Of a stretch of 64,000 nt of DNA, positions 17,487-27,141 are shown piece by piece (position 1 is the stretch's first letter; each line of letters starts with the position of its first letter). The DNA is taken from positions 558,001 to 622,000 of the forward strand of contig NZ_QXED01000003.1 in the NCBI RefSeq assembly GCF_003583365.1, given 5' to 3'. Source of the DNA: Fibrisoma montanum (GTDB lineage: Bacteria; Bacteroidota; Bacteroidia; Cytophagales; Spirosomataceae). A program made the translations under genes and the position numbers. The notes under the pieces are model-generated. The model ran no database searches. It was given only the letters and a program-made list of their open reading frames with translations, and was not told where the DNA came from.

Positions 17487-18803
17487 ATGACTATCAATCA
17501 ATCGATCCGCACCCTGACCACCGTACTGCTGCTAACCGGCAGCGCCTGGTCCATGACCGCCTGCGAAACGGCCCCCGTCGAACCCAACCCAACCACACCC
17601 GATATCACCAATTCGGCAACCGGCGTATCTACCGAGGTTGGAAAGCCGGCTGGTACGTCCGTAACGAAAACCATTGGACCGGCGGGCGGGGTCATTGTAC
17701 TCCCCGACAGCCGCCTGACACTGACCATTCCGTCCGGTGCCGTCGATACGGAAACGGTCATTACCATCCAGCCCGTGGAGAATAAAGCATTTGGCGGCAC
17801 CGGCTCAGCGTACCAGATCACGCCCAACGATCTGACGCTGAAGAAAAACGCGTTGCTTACCTGGCAGTATACCCCCGAAGAACTCGACGGCTCGGCTCCC
17901 GAAGCCGTTGGTCTTGCCTACCAGGACAAAAACGGCGTATGGCACGGACGCAACGACCTGATTGTCGACAAAGCAAAGAAGTCCGTAACCGCCCCAGTCA
18001 GTCACCTGGCCCATTGGTCATTCTATGAACAATTTCAAATTCATGCCGACCGAAAAGTAATTGCGCCAACCGAACAGGCCAATCTGGTCGTTCATTATCA
18101 GGAAGGGTATAGTGAGGCCAAAGGGCCGAACGACATCAGCAACCTGATTCTTCTAACACCGTTAAAAACCCTTTCGGCCAGCCGGGTTGTCCGCTGGACG
18201 ATCAACGGCGTGACGGCAGGCGTCGGCCATAGCGATAACTACGCCGTTGCCGGTCAGATTACGGAGGATCGTTCGCTGGCTAAAGCTGCCTACGATGCCC
18301 CGACGCGTGAGCCGGAAACAAACCCGGTGGCCATAGCTGCGGAGATTGATCTAAAGCAGTTCGGCCGTCTTATCCTGGTACAATCGATCCAGGTAGAATC
18401 AAATTCGCTGTTACAGGTCGGGGGCCACACGGATTCGAATCCTGCCATTTCCCTGACCGTAACCGGCAAGGAGCTTCGCGCGGTTGTTATGTCGGGCATG
18501 GGCGTTCCGATGGTTAGCTTCATTATTCCGAATTTTACCGGCAAAGGCACGTACAGCTTTCCCGAACCGAAGGGCACTGTTAACGAAGCGACGGCCATCA
18601 TCGATTACGGCAGCGGCTACATACAAGGGTACTATCGGCCGTACACCAGCGAATGGGTGTCCGGCAACGTAACGCTGACAATCAGCGAGCACGGCGGAAG
18701 TGGTAAACCGACCCGGGGCACGCTGGCCGGTACGTTTTACCAGGGAACAACGGGCATCGGTGTACGGGTCAAGTTCAAAGCCGCTCCAGTCTATATTCCT
18801 TGA
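17487..18803 (+). CDS. ZU5-like secreted lipoprotein
   Basis: A 438-residue protein with a signal sequence and likely lipid attachment at the Cys of SMTACETAP. Residues about 55-175 resemble a ZU5 domain (IGPAGGVIVLPDSRLTLTIP then SGAVDTETVITIQPVEN, ending in APVSHLAHWSFYEQFQ). The remainder is beta-rich with no assigned fold (GKGTYSFPEPKGT, VSGNVTLTISEHGG). It is probably an outer-membrane-anchored protein exposed to the periplasm or surface. Function unknown. A 20-bp inverted repeat follows the stop. Confidence 0.7.
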   Translation: MTINQSIRTLTTVLLLTGSAWSMTACETAPVEPNPTTPDITNSATGVSTEVGKPAGTSVTKTIGPAGGVIVLPDSRLTLTIPSGAVDTETVITIQPVENKAFGGTGSAYQITPNDLTLKKNALLTWQYTPEELDGSAPEAVGLAYQDKNGVWHGRNDLIVDKAKKSVTAPVSHLAHWSFYEQFQIHADRKVIAPTEQANLVVHYQEGYSEAKGPNDISNLILLTPLKTLSASRVVRWTINGVTAGVGHSDNYAVAGQITEDRSLAKAAYDAPTREPETNPVAIAAEIDLKQFGRLILVQSIQVESNSLLQVGGHTDSNPAISLTVTGKELRAVVMSGMGVPMVSFIIPNFTGKGTYSFPEPKGTVNEATAIIDYGSGYIQGYYRPYTSEWVSGNVTLTISEHGGSGKPTRGTLAGTFYQGTTGIGVRVKFKAAPVYIP

Positions 18804-18816
18804 TTGTCGTTTTGCT

Positions 18817-18873
18817 CAGACCGCCCCGCCAGTCTGCCCGGTTGACTCTCGGACAGACTGGCGGGGCGGTCTG
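18817..18873. terminator. Strong hairpin after the ZU5-like gene
   Basis: A perfect 20-bp inverted repeat (18817-18836 / 18854-18873) with a 17-bp loop sits 14 bp after the stop. It is GC-rich but has no T-run, so it may be a terminator or a REP-like palindrome. Confidence 0.6.
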
Positions 18874-18896
18874 ATTCATCCTTACGCACAGGGTCA

Positions 18897-18997
18897 TCAG
18901 CCCATACTGCTGACTGCGTTGCTGGCCGTTTCGGAGGTTGCCGGCCGGTACTGACTGGCCGGTAGCCGATGGACCGGATTGGGATTGACACCCTTCG
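18897..18997 (-). pseudogene. Decayed 3' fragment of a second GH95 gene
   Basis: The minus strand encodes KGVNPNPVHRLPASQYRPAT followed by SETASNAV and a stop. This aligns with the C-terminus of the GH95 protein encoded at 19602-22154 ([20 protein letters not shown] then PETASNG). The DNA is also clearly alike over about 85 bp (GTTGCTGGCCGTTTCGG, CGGATTGGGATTGAC). No start or upstream domain is present, so this is a remnant of a duplicated or replaced copy, lying about 0.7 kb from the intact gene and in the same orientation. Confidence 0.75.
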
Positions 18998-19039
18998 CCA
19001 GCTGCGTTTTGCTCACGCGTCTAACCTTTCACGAACTAA

Positions 19040-19055
19040 ACGTACGGCCGTACGT
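19040..19055. promoter_or_regulatory. 16-bp perfect palindrome upstream of the DUF3592 gene
   Basis: ACGTACGGCCGTACGT reads the same on both strands, about 94 bp before the start at 19149. It could be an operator, but no other copy was found by eye in this window. Confidence 0.3.
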
Positions 19056-19148
19056 ATCTGCTCCCTATCTTTCACCACAATAGTTTGCAGCTAAGCTTCT
19101 ATTTATCAAAGCACTACGTAACACACACCTAGTCCCGCCTATTCCATC

Positions 19149-19595
19149 ATGAAGCAGAACATCGGTCTCGCCTTCTTTGGGCTGTTTGCCCTGATCGGCA
19201 CCATTTTTCTCATCGTCGCGTACGTAAGCTGGCAATCGAGTCAGCGCATCATCAGGACTGGTATCGAAACCAAAGGGGTAGTGATTGACAACCGCTACAA
19301 CATCGACCGGCAAGGCCGCACAACCTCATCAATGGCTCCGGTGGTACAGTTCCGGACAGCCGATGGTACACCAGTCACGTATTACAGCCAGACGTACACC
19401 TCGCCCCCAAGTTTTGACATCGGCCAGACCATTACGTTATGGTACCTGCCCGACAACCCGCAGGAACCGGTACTCGAAGGCATTGACGGGTTGCTTTTGC
19501 CATTGATCTTTGGCATTATGGGGACGATCTTCTCCCTGATTGGGTATTGGAACATCATCAGCGCGTTGGTCAGGCGACGAGTACAAGTCAGTTAG
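19149..19595 (+). CDS. DUF3592 membrane protein
   Basis: A 148-residue protein with one hydrophobic helix at each end (IGLAFFGLFALIGTIFLIVAYV and LLLPLIFGIMGTIFSLIGYW). Between them is the DUF3592 beta domain (ETKGVVIDNRYNIDRQGRTT, APVVQFRTADGTPVTYYS, FDIGQTITLWYLPDNPQEPV). The arrangement is the family standard. Function unknown. It is convergent with the GH95 gene, the two stops being only 6 bp apart. Confidence 0.8.
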   Translation: MKQNIGLAFFGLFALIGTIFLIVAYVSWQSSQRIIRTGIETKGVVIDNRYNIDRQGRTTSSMAPVVQFRTADGTPVTYYSQTYTSPPSFDIGQTITLWYLPDNPQEPVLEGIDGLLLPLIFGIMGTIFSLIGYWNIISALVRRRVQVS

Positions 19596-19601
19596 TCTGC
19601 C

Positions 19602-22154
19602 TCACAGGGCCGTCAGTACGTACGCTTTGCCGGGCTGGGTTGCCAGATCATACACCACCGCACCGTTGCTGGCCGTTTCGGGGGTTGCTGTCCGGTACTG
19701 ATTGGCCGGCAGCTGATAGAACGGATTGGGATTGACGCCTTTCGCAGTGGTCAGCTTAGCCCCACCGGTCGGTTTGAGGGGCGAGTAGACCCGCAACCGG
19801 CAGTTACCGCCCCGCTGCGACCGCACCGTCAGTTGGGTCAGCCGGCCGTCTTTCCAGGTGTAGTCGAGCTCAAAACCACCCCGCGCCCTCAGGCCTTTTA
19901 CGGAGCCGTCTTTCCACTGATCCGGCCGGGCAGGCAGTACGTGAACCACGCCGTCGTGGCTTTGCAGGAGCATCTCCCCAATGCCCGACGTACCACCGAA
20001 GTTCCCGTCGATCTGAAACGGCGGGTGCGCACAGAACAGGTTGGGATACGTACCGCCCCCGTCGGCGTAATTTGTTCCCTCAACGCCCGTCAGCTTCAGC
20101 AGTTCGCGCAGGAGTTTGTAGGCGTGGTTGCCGTCGTGCAGCCTGGCCCAGAAGTTAATCTTCCAGGATTTGCTCCAGCCGGTGCCGCCGTCGCCCCGGA
20201 TTTCCAGCGTTTTACGGGCGGCTTCGGTGTATTTGGGCGTAGTGAGGGGAGAAATCTCCCGGCCCGGATGCAGCACGAACAGGTGCGACACATGGCGGTG
20301 CTGCGGGTCTTCATCTTCCCAATCTTTGTACCATTCCTGGAGGTTGCCTTTCCGGCCAATCTGCAGCGGAAACAGCCTGCTTTTCTTTTCGGCCAGCATC
20401 GTCCGGAAGTCAGCGTCGATGCCCAGGTGTTCGGAGGCCTCGATGACGTTGGAAAACAGATCCCAGATCAGTCCCATGTCCATCGTCGTAGCGACCGAAA
20501 CAGACTCCTTTTCCCCTTTTGCGGTCACGAATACGTTTTCGGGCGAGGTAGCCGGGGCCGTAACCAGGTGTCCCTGTTTGTCTTCCACCAGCCAGTCGAC
20601 GCAGAACCGGGCGGCTTCTTTCATCAGCGGATAGGCCGTCTGCTGCAGGTACGTCCGGTCGCCGGTGAAGGCGTAATGTTCCCAGAGGTGCTGCGCCAGC
20701 CAGGCCCCTCCCATCGGCCAGTTGGCCCACATCGGCCCACCCTTGCCAAGATCGCCCACGGGGTTTGAAGCAGCCCAGATGTCGGAATTATGGTGAACCG
20801 TCCAGCCGCCCGCGCCGTAGAAGGTACTGGCCGTTGCCTTGCCCGTAACGGCCGCGTGTTTGATCTGGTCGATCAGCGGCCGGTGAAACTCCGACAGGTT
20901 GGTCATCTCAGCCGGCCAGTAGTTCATTTGCGCGTTAATGTTGGTCGTGTAGTTGCTGCTCCAGGGCGGCCGGACCATCGGATTCCAGATGCCCTGCAGG
21001 TTGGCGGCAATGCCCGGTACACCTGCGGTGGCGGGTCGGGAGCTGGAGATGAGCAGGTAGCGACCGAACTGAAAATACAGGGTTTCGAGCGCAGGGTCAG
21101 GCGCTCCGCCCGCGTAGCGCATCAGCCGCTCGTCCATCGGCAGCGATTCCGGACTGCCGGGCGTCGGGCCGCCGTTCAGCGTGAACGACACGCGGTTGAG
21201 GTAACGCTGGTAATCGGCCATGTGGGCCTGCCAGATGGCATCCGGACGCTTTGCCAGGACTTTGTTCAGATACGTTTGCGCCAGTTGTATTTCATTCCGG
21301 CCGTCGTTGTCGGGGCACTTGTCGAAGCCGTTGAAACTGGTCGCGGCCGTCAGGTACACAACCGCTTCGGTGGCATTGGTGATGCGGATGCCCGCCGTGT
21401 CGGTGGCCACCTGCCCATCGGTTGATTTCACTTTCAGCCGCAGGTCGAAGCGCGTACCGCGACAACCGGTTGAGTCGGTATAACGCACGGGAACCTTGTT
21501 GTAATTGACGTAATTCGGGTCGGCATGGGCCGGTGATTTGCCCCGCATGGCCAGTTCATCGCGGCTTACCACGACCTTGCTGACCGGGTGCGGGCTTTTC
21601 GTGGCAAGCGTTACGTTCAGTTTGCCTTTCTGGTCGGCCCGCAGCCGCACCACGATCACCTGGTCCGGGGCCGATACGAAAATCTCACGGGTATAACCAA
21701 CGCCACCGGAGTTGAACCGGGTGGTGGACCTGGCGTCGCTGATGTTCAGATCCCGGTAATAATTCGTGGGTTCGCCCGCGAGGGTTTGCCGGATGATCAG
21801 ATCGCCCAGCGGCTGATAGGCTTCCGTATAAAGCCCCTGCATGTTCCTGACCAGTTTATCGGCTTCCTTGTAATCCTCGCGAAACAAGGCTTCGCGCACG
21901 AGCGGCAGGTACTTCGCGGCACCGGGATTGGGATTCGGGTTTACGGGGCCGCCCGACCAGAGCGTGGCTTCGTTGAGTTGAATTAGTTCATCGCTGACCC
22001 GGCCGAAGACCATGGCCCCGAGCCGTCCGTTTCCGACCGGCAGGGCCTCGTTCCAGTTGCGGGCGGGCTGCCGGTACCAGATTGTCAGCGGTTGCTGCGA
22101 AAAAGCAGCGATGGACTGAACCAAAAAAAGCGTCGCAAGCCAAAGTCGCGTCAT
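19602..22154 (-). CDS. GH95 alpha-L-fucosidase (or alpha-L-galactosidase)
   Basis: An 850-residue enzyme with a signal peptide ([20 protein letters not shown]); the frame is open to 22187, but 22154 gives the clean signal. The N-terminal beta-sandwich begins [20 protein letters not shown] and [11 protein letters not shown], the GH95 signature, with [11 protein letters not shown] following. The central (alpha/alpha)6 barrel has [40 protein letters not shown] and [11 protein letters not shown]. The C-terminal beta domain closes with [16 protein letters not shown]. Full length is in line with the family (750-850). It removes terminal fucose or galactose from plant or host glycans in the periplasm. 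It is divergent from the M61 peptidase. Confidence 0.93.
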   Translation of the reverse strand: MTRLWLATLFLVQSIAAFSQQPLTIWYRQPARNWNEALPVGNGRLGAMVFGRVSDELIQLNEATLWSGGPVNPNPNPGAAKYLPLVREALFREDYKEADKLVRNMQGLYTEAYQPLGDLIIRQTLAGEPTNYYRDLNISDARSTTRFNSGGVGYTREIFVSAPDQVIVVRLRADQKGKLNVTLATKSPHPVSKVVVSRDELAMRGKSPAHADPNYVNYNKVPVRYTDSTGCRGTRFDLRLKVKSTDGQVATDTAGIRITNATEAVVYLTAATSFNGFDKCPDNDGRNEIQLAQTYLNKVLAKRPDAIWQAHMADYQRYLNRVSFTLNGGPTPGSPESLPMDERLMRYAGGAPDPALETLYFQFGRYLLISSSRPATAGVPGIAANLQGIWNPMVRPPWSSNYTTNINAQMNYWPAEMTNLSEFHRPLIDQIKHAAVTGKATASTFYGAGGWTVHHNSDIWAASNPVGDLGKGGPMWANWPMGGAWLAQHLWEHYAFTGDRTYLQQTAYPLMKEAARFCVDWLVEDKQGHLVTAPATSPENVFVTAKGEKESVSVATTMDMGLIWDLFSNVIEASEHLGIDADFRTMLAEKKSRLFPLQIGRKGNLQEWYKDWEDEDPQHRHVSHLFVLHPGREISPLTTPKYTEAARKTLEIRGDGGTGWSKSWKINFWARLHDGNHAYKLLRELLKLTGVEGTNYADGGGTYPNLFCAHPPFQIDGNFGGTSGIGEMLLQSHDGVVHVLPARPDQWKDGSVKGLRARGGFELDYTWKDGRLTQLTVRSQRGGNCRLRVYSPLKPTGGAKLTTAKGVNPNPFYQLPANQYRTATPETASNGAVVYDLATQPGKAYVLTAL

Positions 22155-22410
22155 TGAGAGAGCCAGGTTTTTGACAGAAAGGCACAAAGAAAACCCACTT
22201 TACTTACCCAGAACCGGCTTTGGAAAACTTCTATCTAAAATTGGTGCTCAATGGGGCACCCCATTGAGCACCGTCACCGACGCCCACCCGCCGGCCGCGA
22301 CGCCGGTGCCCCGCCGTTCATCCCGAAATAATTCCGCAAACACCAACCCCTGCGAAACCTTCACCCGATTCAGCTATCTTGGTAGCTTTCATCCAATCAG
22401 CATCATAATT

Positions 22411-24207
22411 ATGCGAATCTTACGCCTGCTATTACTAGGGGCTACGGCGCTTCTACCGCACCTTTCGCAGGGCGCACCAACCGGGCCGCTGCAGTATGAA
22501 GTCAACCTCAACGACCGCACCGACGACCAGTTTAAAGTTACCCTGCGCGTCAGCGGACTGACGGCCGACAACGCGATCTATCAGTTTGCCGCCACCGCGC
22601 CCGGTACGTACCAGATCATGGATATTGGCCGCTACGTCCGATCCTTCAAAGCGTTTGACGCGAAAGGCAAGGAGGTAAAAACCGAACAGGTCTCGACCAA
22701 CCAGTGGAAATTTGCCCAGCCGGAAGCCGTGCGGACGGTGCAGTACAGCATCGCCGAAACCTGGGACACCCCGGTGAACGAGCATAAACCGTACAACATG
22801 TGCGGTACGTCCATCGAAAACGACCACGTGCTGATCAACGGACAGGGCGTATTTGGCTTTCCGTCGGGTTTGCAGACGGCTCCCATCGAAGTAAAACTGA
22901 ACTATCCGGCTGAGTGGGCTGTCGGAACGGCGCTGGACAAAAACGCGAAAGGGTACTTCACGGCCGCCAACTACGACCGCATCGTCGACTCCCCTATTCT
23001 CCTCGGCCGCCTGACGAAAGCCACCACAACCGTAGCGGGGGCTCAGATCGATGTGTACACCTACTCGAAAACCGACAAGATCAAGTCGGAGCAGCTGCTG
23101 ACCAACATGCAGTCGATGCTCAACGCGGCCGGCCAGTTCTTGAAGCAGCTGCCGGTGAAACGCTACACGTTCCTGTATCATTTCGAAGACCAGGACTGGG
23201 GCGCGTGGGAGCACTCCTACAGCTCGGAGTACGTCGTTAAGGAAGCCGAGTTTTCCAAACAACTGGCCGATGCCATGACGTCCATTGCTGCCCACGAATT
23301 CTTCCACGTGGTAACCCCGCTGAACATCCACAGCGAGGTCATCGAGCAGTTTAACTTCGTAACGCCGACCCCCTCCGAGCACCTGTGGCTCTACGAAGGC
23401 GTAACGGAATGGGCCAGTGATGCCATGCAACTGCGGGGCCAGATCATGGACGTACCGACCTATTTTGATGAACTGAGCCAGAAAATCGCCATCGACAAAA
23501 GCCTGGATACGACCTACAGCCTGAGCAAACTGGGCCTGACCTGCTTTACCGACGAAGGCCAGAAACAGTATTTCAACATCTACAACCGGGGGGCGCTGGT
23601 GGCGGGCCTGCTCGACATCCGGCTGCTGGAACTGTCGGGGGGAAAGCGCGGATTGCGCGAGGTCGTCAATGAACTCGCCACGACCTATGGCCCCAGCAAA
23701 GCCTTTCCCGAGAAGGAGTTCTTCACCATTTTCACGCAGAAGACCTATCCCGAGATTGCCGATTTCTTCAACCGCTACGTGAAAGCAACCGAACCATTGC
23801 CCTTTAAGGAATATTACGGCAAACTCGGTATTACGTATATCCCGGCCATCCCGACAGGGCAGAAAACGGCTACGCTCGGCATGAAGCCCGCGTTCGTCGA
23901 CAACAAATTCATCCTGACCAATCTGGCCGAACCGCTGGTGAAAGCCGGTTTGCAGGAAAACGACGAGTGGCTTGCGTTCAACGGCCAAGCGGTGAAGATG
24001 GACGCCATCGGCAGCATTCAGAACACCCTGAAGCAACTGAAACCCGGCGATACGTACGAGATCACCGTCCGGCGAAATGGTCAGGAGCAAACGGTGAAGG
24101 CCGCCATGCAGGAGAAAGAAATCGTGAAGCAGTACGTCTTCCAGATCGATCCGCAGGCTACCCCGGAACAGGTCAGCCTGCGCGAAACCTGGATGCGGAA
24201 TCTATAA
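22411..24207 (+). CDS. M61-family peptidase with PDZ domain
   Basis: A 598-residue metallopeptidase. The signal peptide is MRILRLLLLGATALLPHLSQ. A peptidase M61 N-terminal domain (about 30-200) precedes the catalytic part, with the zinc motif HEFFHVVTP (His295-Glu-x-x-His) and the third-ligand region LWLYEGVTEWASDAMQ. The C-terminal about 110 residues form a PDZ domain (LVKAGLQENDEWLAFNGQAV, KPGDTYEITVRRNGQEQ). M61 enzymes are glycyl aminopeptidase-like. The frame is open from 22171, but 22411 begins the signal peptide. Confidence 0.92.
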   Translation: MRILRLLLLGATALLPHLSQGAPTGPLQYEVNLNDRTDDQFKVTLRVSGLTADNAIYQFAATAPGTYQIMDIGRYVRSFKAFDAKGKEVKTEQVSTNQWKFAQPEAVRTVQYSIAETWDTPVNEHKPYNMCGTSIENDHVLINGQGVFGFPSGLQTAPIEVKLNYPAEWAVGTALDKNAKGYFTAANYDRIVDSPILLGRLTKATTTVAGAQIDVYTYSKTDKIKSEQLLTNMQSMLNAAGQFLKQLPVKRYTFLYHFEDQDWGAWEHSYSSEYVVKEAEFSKQLADAMTSIAAHEFFHVVTPLNIHSEVIEQFNFVTPTPSEHLWLYEGVTEWASDAMQLRGQIMDVPTYFDELSQKIAIDKSLDTTYSLSKLGLTCFTDEGQKQYFNIYNRGALVAGLLDIRLLELSGGKRGLREVVNELATTYGPSKAFPEKEFFTIFTQKTYPEIADFFNRYVKATEPLPFKEYYGKLGITYIPAIPTGQKTATLGMKPAFVDNKFILTNLAEPLVKAGLQENDEWLAFNGQAVKMDAIGSIQNTLKQLKPGDTYEITVRRNGQEQTVKAAMQEKEIVKQYVFQIDPQATPEQVSLRETWMRNL

Positions 24208-24211
24208 GTAC

Positions 24212-24249
24212 TTTCACCCCCAACCCCCTGAAGTGGGTTGGGGGTGAAA
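24212..24249. terminator. Bidirectional terminator between M61 and haloperoxidase-like genes
   Basis: A 15-bp inverted repeat TTTCACCCCCAACCC / GGGTTGGGGGTGAAA separated by 8 bp, directly between the convergent stops. Confidence 0.8.
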
Positions 24250-24259
24250 ACCCGCTCTG

Positions 24260-25597
24260 TCACTTAGCCGCGATGGTGGCCGACGGCAGCAGTTTTCTCA
24301 CCACCCACTGGCCCACGTGTTCGCCCTGGCGGGTCCCTTCATCGACGCCGTCGCGGTAGTGAATGCCGCCGTACACCCGGCTCAGTGACACCTGCCGATA
24401 AGCCTCATCGACCGAAGCAAACGATTGCACACCATGCCCGAATGGATGCTCGGTAGAATCCACGAAGGCCATGTTGCCAATCCGGTTTATGATAACCGTA
24501 CCGGCTGCGGCTGAGATGGCGCTGTGACCGCTGACGTATTCCGGAAACGGGGGCGTTTCCAGGAAAGGTCGCCAATGCGGATCAAGGTTGGCGTTGATCA
24601 CCGTTTCGGGGCGAATCCGGACGCTGCGGTATTTCTCGTCCCAGCAGGCAACGAACGCATCAAACAGCGCGATGGACGTAAGCGCATACAACTCCGTCGA
24701 CTGCATCATCGTCAGCTTTTTCTGCTTGGCAAGCGTCGTGGCAATGGCAATCCAATGGCCGGCGGGGGTCATCTTCTTGCTGGCGAACATGACGTGACCG
24801 CGCACGTTGGTCACGAAGGCGTTGTCGTCCCAGAAATACGCAATCCTGCGCTGCTCTTCACTCAGGTTTTTACCGATCTGGTACACCTCGTCCGTCAGCT
24901 TCCAGAACGGACTGCTTTTGGCCAGATCATAGCGGGTCGGGGGCGGGCAGCGAAACTGCTGCGCCGAGTCGATGGTGAACGTTCGGACGGTATTCCATTG
25001 GGGCTCACAGGCTTCGGCGTAGGTCGGGGGCGTAGGCACCCATGTACCGGGCTTGTTGGTCACGGTATACCGAAAGCCGCGGGTCTCTTTGTAATGATCG
25101 GTACTGGCGTAGGTCAGAATGTGCCTCGCCACCTGCTCGCCATAGGCCATCGAGCGTTCATACACGTCGTCGGGCACCCCAAACGTCTGGAGCCGGGGCG
25201 TCAGCTTCGTATCGAATTCATCCCACATATCCTCCGAAAACGTCAGCGCCCGCCCAACGGTCAGAAACGCCTTCAGACTCGCCAGTGGAAAGCAGTAGAC
25301 ACTGGTGGGATTGGGAGCCGGAGCCGGTTTCGACCCGTTGAGCCGACCCATCAGCGGCTGCTGGTCGGGATAGGCCGGTCGTAACGCTTCGTAAGCGGCC
25401 AGGTACGTGTAGCCGTAGATCCGGCTCGCCACGGGGGGCTTAAAAATGTCGTGAATGATTACGTTGGTCAGCTGGTTGGCGCAGTCGTGGATAAGCGCTG
25501 GTTCAGCCGCTTTTGCATTGTACTCATCCGGGCTGGCACTGGGCTGACACGCCCCCAGCCCAATCAGCAGAAAGGTAATACCATATATACGTTTCAT
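24260..25597 (-). CDS. Vanadium-haloperoxidase/PAP2-like lipoprotein
   Basis: A 445-residue protein starting MKRIYGITFLLIGLGAC, a lipoprotein signal with Cys17. The C-terminal half carries the PAP2/vanadium-haloperoxidase motifs in order: SVRIRPETVI (Arg-Pro of motif 1), FPEYVSGHSAISAAAGTVI (motif 2, Ser-Gly-His) and SRVYGGIHYRDGVDEG (motif 3, Arg and His). The N-terminal part (CANQLTNVIIHDIFKPPVAS) fits Bacteroidota vanadium-dependent haloperoxidase homologues. Members may act as phosphatases or haloperoxidases; which applies here cannot be told. The frame runs open to 25657. Confidence 0.85.
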   Translation of the reverse strand: MKRIYGITFLLIGLGACQPSASPDEYNAKAAEPALIHDCANQLTNVIIHDIFKPPVASRIYGYTYLAAYEALRPAYPDQQPLMGRLNGSKPAPAPNPTSVYCFPLASLKAFLTVGRALTFSEDMWDEFDTKLTPRLQTFGVPDDVYERSMAYGEQVARHILTYASTDHYKETRGFRYTVTNKPGTWVPTPPTYAEACEPQWNTVRTFTIDSAQQFRCPPPTRYDLAKSSPFWKLTDEVYQIGKNLSEEQRRIAYFWDDNAFVTNVRGHVMFASKKMTPAGHWIAIATTLAKQKKLTMMQSTELYALTSIALFDAFVACWDEKYRSVRIRPETVINANLDPHWRPFLETPPFPEYVSGHSAISAAAGTVIINRIGNMAFVDSTEHPFGHGVQSFASVDEAYRQVSLSRVYGGIHYRDGVDEGTRQGEHVGQWVVRKLLPSATIAAK

Positions 25598-25711
25598 CGG
25601 AAACTTGTCTTGTCGGTTAGAAAATACACGTAGCTGCTGTTGTTCGTCGGGGAACAACAGACGAAGCCGCTGCCAGTGGCGACAGCGAGCGGGTCAGTTT
25701 CAACTGACTTT

Positions 25712-26278
25712 CTACGCTTTGGGTGGAGGAGACAGCACCGACAGGCTGTCAGACGGGTGAAGTGCCTGCCACTCGGCCAGCACCGCCGAGGACTGCGTAC
25801 GCTCCGCTACGGGCGGCTCCAGGCGGAACGGCTCGGTGAGGATATAGGTGGTGATCCGTTCGCTGAGCAGTTTGAGAAGACCCGACAGCGGGTGTTTGGC
25901 CGGGGCGGACTCCTGATTTACGAGCTCATTGACCTGATCGGCCAGCTCGACGAAGCGGTCGCGGGCGTTGCGGTTGGTTTTCAGGACGGTATACAACGTA
26001 TCGTTTTCGTACCGCTGGTGCGCAATGTTGTAGAACTCATCGCCTTCCTGAACCAGCCCCGTCTGCCCATCCGGGTTTTCCCACGACATCGTGTAGGGCA
26101 GCGAGATGGGGATTTTCACCAGTTTCCACTCATCCCCGGCCGATACGGGTGACGTTACCTCATACGACTCCTCAAAACACCAGACAGCCACTGACACCCC
26201 TATCGTATGATAGAGCAGCAGTAGCAACAGACCGATGGCTAGAAGTACACGCACGGATATTGTCAGTTTTCCGTACAA
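25712..26278 (-). CDS. Membrane-anchored protein of unknown function, 188 aa
   Basis: One N-terminal helix (VRVLLAIGLLLLLLYHTIGV) anchors a domain of about 150 residues (WKLVKIPISLPYTMSWENPD, EGDEFYNIAHQRYENDTLYT, VLKTNRNARDRFVELADQV). The pattern of a single helix then a soluble domain is common for Bacteroidota envelope proteins near metal-response genes, but no such gene is beside it here. Family not identified. Confidence 0.6.
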   Translation of the reverse strand: MYGKLTISVRVLLAIGLLLLLLYHTIGVSVAVWCFEESYEVTSPVSAGDEWKLVKIPISLPYTMSWENPDGQTGLVQEGDEFYNIAHQRYENDTLYTVLKTNRNARDRFVELADQVNELVNQESAPAKHPLSGLLKLLSERITTYILTEPFRLEPPVAERTQSSAVLAEWQALHPSDSLSVLSPPPKA

Positions 26279-26460
26279 AACTGCATTAATTCAAGCAGTA
26301 ATTCAACGATTTTCCCGGATTTTCCCCGCAACGCGGATGAACCACCGAAGGGGTCTGATCAACTTTCCTGTTTCGTAACTGGCTCCAGACCGCACCCAGA
26401 CGTATTGCCAACAGATCAGTGTGACCGACGACTGCATTTCGACCAGTCCTCGGTCAACGC

Positions 26461-26492
26461 CAATACCCCGGCCTGATCAGGTCGGGGTATTG
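26461..26492. terminator. Hairpin terminator
   Basis: CAATACCCCG (26461-26470) / CGGGGTATTG (26483-26492) with a 12-bp loop in the intergenic space downstream of the gene ending at 26537. Confidence 0.65.
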
Positions 26493-26536
26493 GTTCATTA
26501 AATTAACTCGATCCGACCAGCGGAGTTTCGGCCCTG

Positions 26537-27139
26537 TCACTCAGCATCCAGATTGAGGATGTCGTCGATTTTCCAGACGTTGTTTTGCCGAACCAGCCGA
26601 ACGTCGTAGGTTGTAAAGAGCGTAAACCGAACGGTGGCACGGTTTTTCTGAACCCTCACCTTCCTGACCGTCATCCGGTTCAGCGAATCCATCTGCTCAT
26701 CGACATCCTGATTCAGCATCACCAGATCATAATCAAAGCCAGTCGGTGGCCCTTCGGTTTGCGGGCTTAACCGGAAGCCCGCTTCCCGTTGCGCAAAGTA
26801 CGTCCGCCATTCATCCAGGTACTGGTCGGTGAACAGTTGACTACGTTTGAGGTAATCCAGATACCGTTCCGTATTCCTGAAGTTAACGGAGTACGGCTTT
26901 CCCTCCTGCTGATTAACCAGGTAGATTTTACTGAGTGTGCCGAGGTTCATTTTATACCAGTGCAGGAACGAAATGACCCGCCGGGACACCTGAATCGAGT
27001 CGTTTGCGGATGAGGCTCCGGCTACAGGTGGCCTAGGTTTAATGGGCCCCGGATTACTGTAACCCGGTACAGCCATCATCAGCACGAGAGCGATACCAAC
27101 ACCAGCCAGCGCGTATTTCAGAAGGCGATAAGGTCCCAT
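26537..27139 (-). CDS. Secreted protein of unknown function, possibly DUF3828-like
   Basis: A 200-residue protein with an N-terminal signal or anchor (YALAGVGIALVLMMAVPGYS), a Pro-rich linker and a domain of about 145 residues. The domain has helical opening RRVISFLHWYKMNLGTLSKI and ends in strands RVQKNRATVRFTLFTTYDV and VWKIDDILNLD, the pattern of NTF2-like/DUF3828 proteins. It starts 2 bp after the stop of the upstream 120-residue gene, so the two are co-transcribed. Confidence 0.6.
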   Translation of the reverse strand: MGPYRLLKYALAGVGIALVLMMAVPGYSNPGPIKPRPPVAGASSANDSIQVSRRVISFLHWYKMNLGTLSKIYLVNQQEGKPYSVNFRNTERYLDYLKRSQLFTDQYLDEWRTYFAQREAGFRLSPQTEGPPTGFDYDLVMLNQDVDEQMDSLNRMTVRKVRVQKNRATVRFTLFTTYDVRLVRQNNVWKIDDILNLDAE

Positions 27140-27141
27140 CG

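Noticed and set aside
18404-18445. tRNA T-arm-like GGATTCGAATCC
   Set aside because: Lies within the coding frame of the ZU5-like gene; no cloverleaf.
19833-20768. 311-codon open frame on the plus strand
   Set aside because: Antisense to the GH95 enzyme.
22453-24090. 545-codon open frame on the minus strand
   Set aside because: Fully antisense to the M61 peptidase, which has clear motifs; no family features in the antisense frame. Typical shadow in GC-rich DNA.
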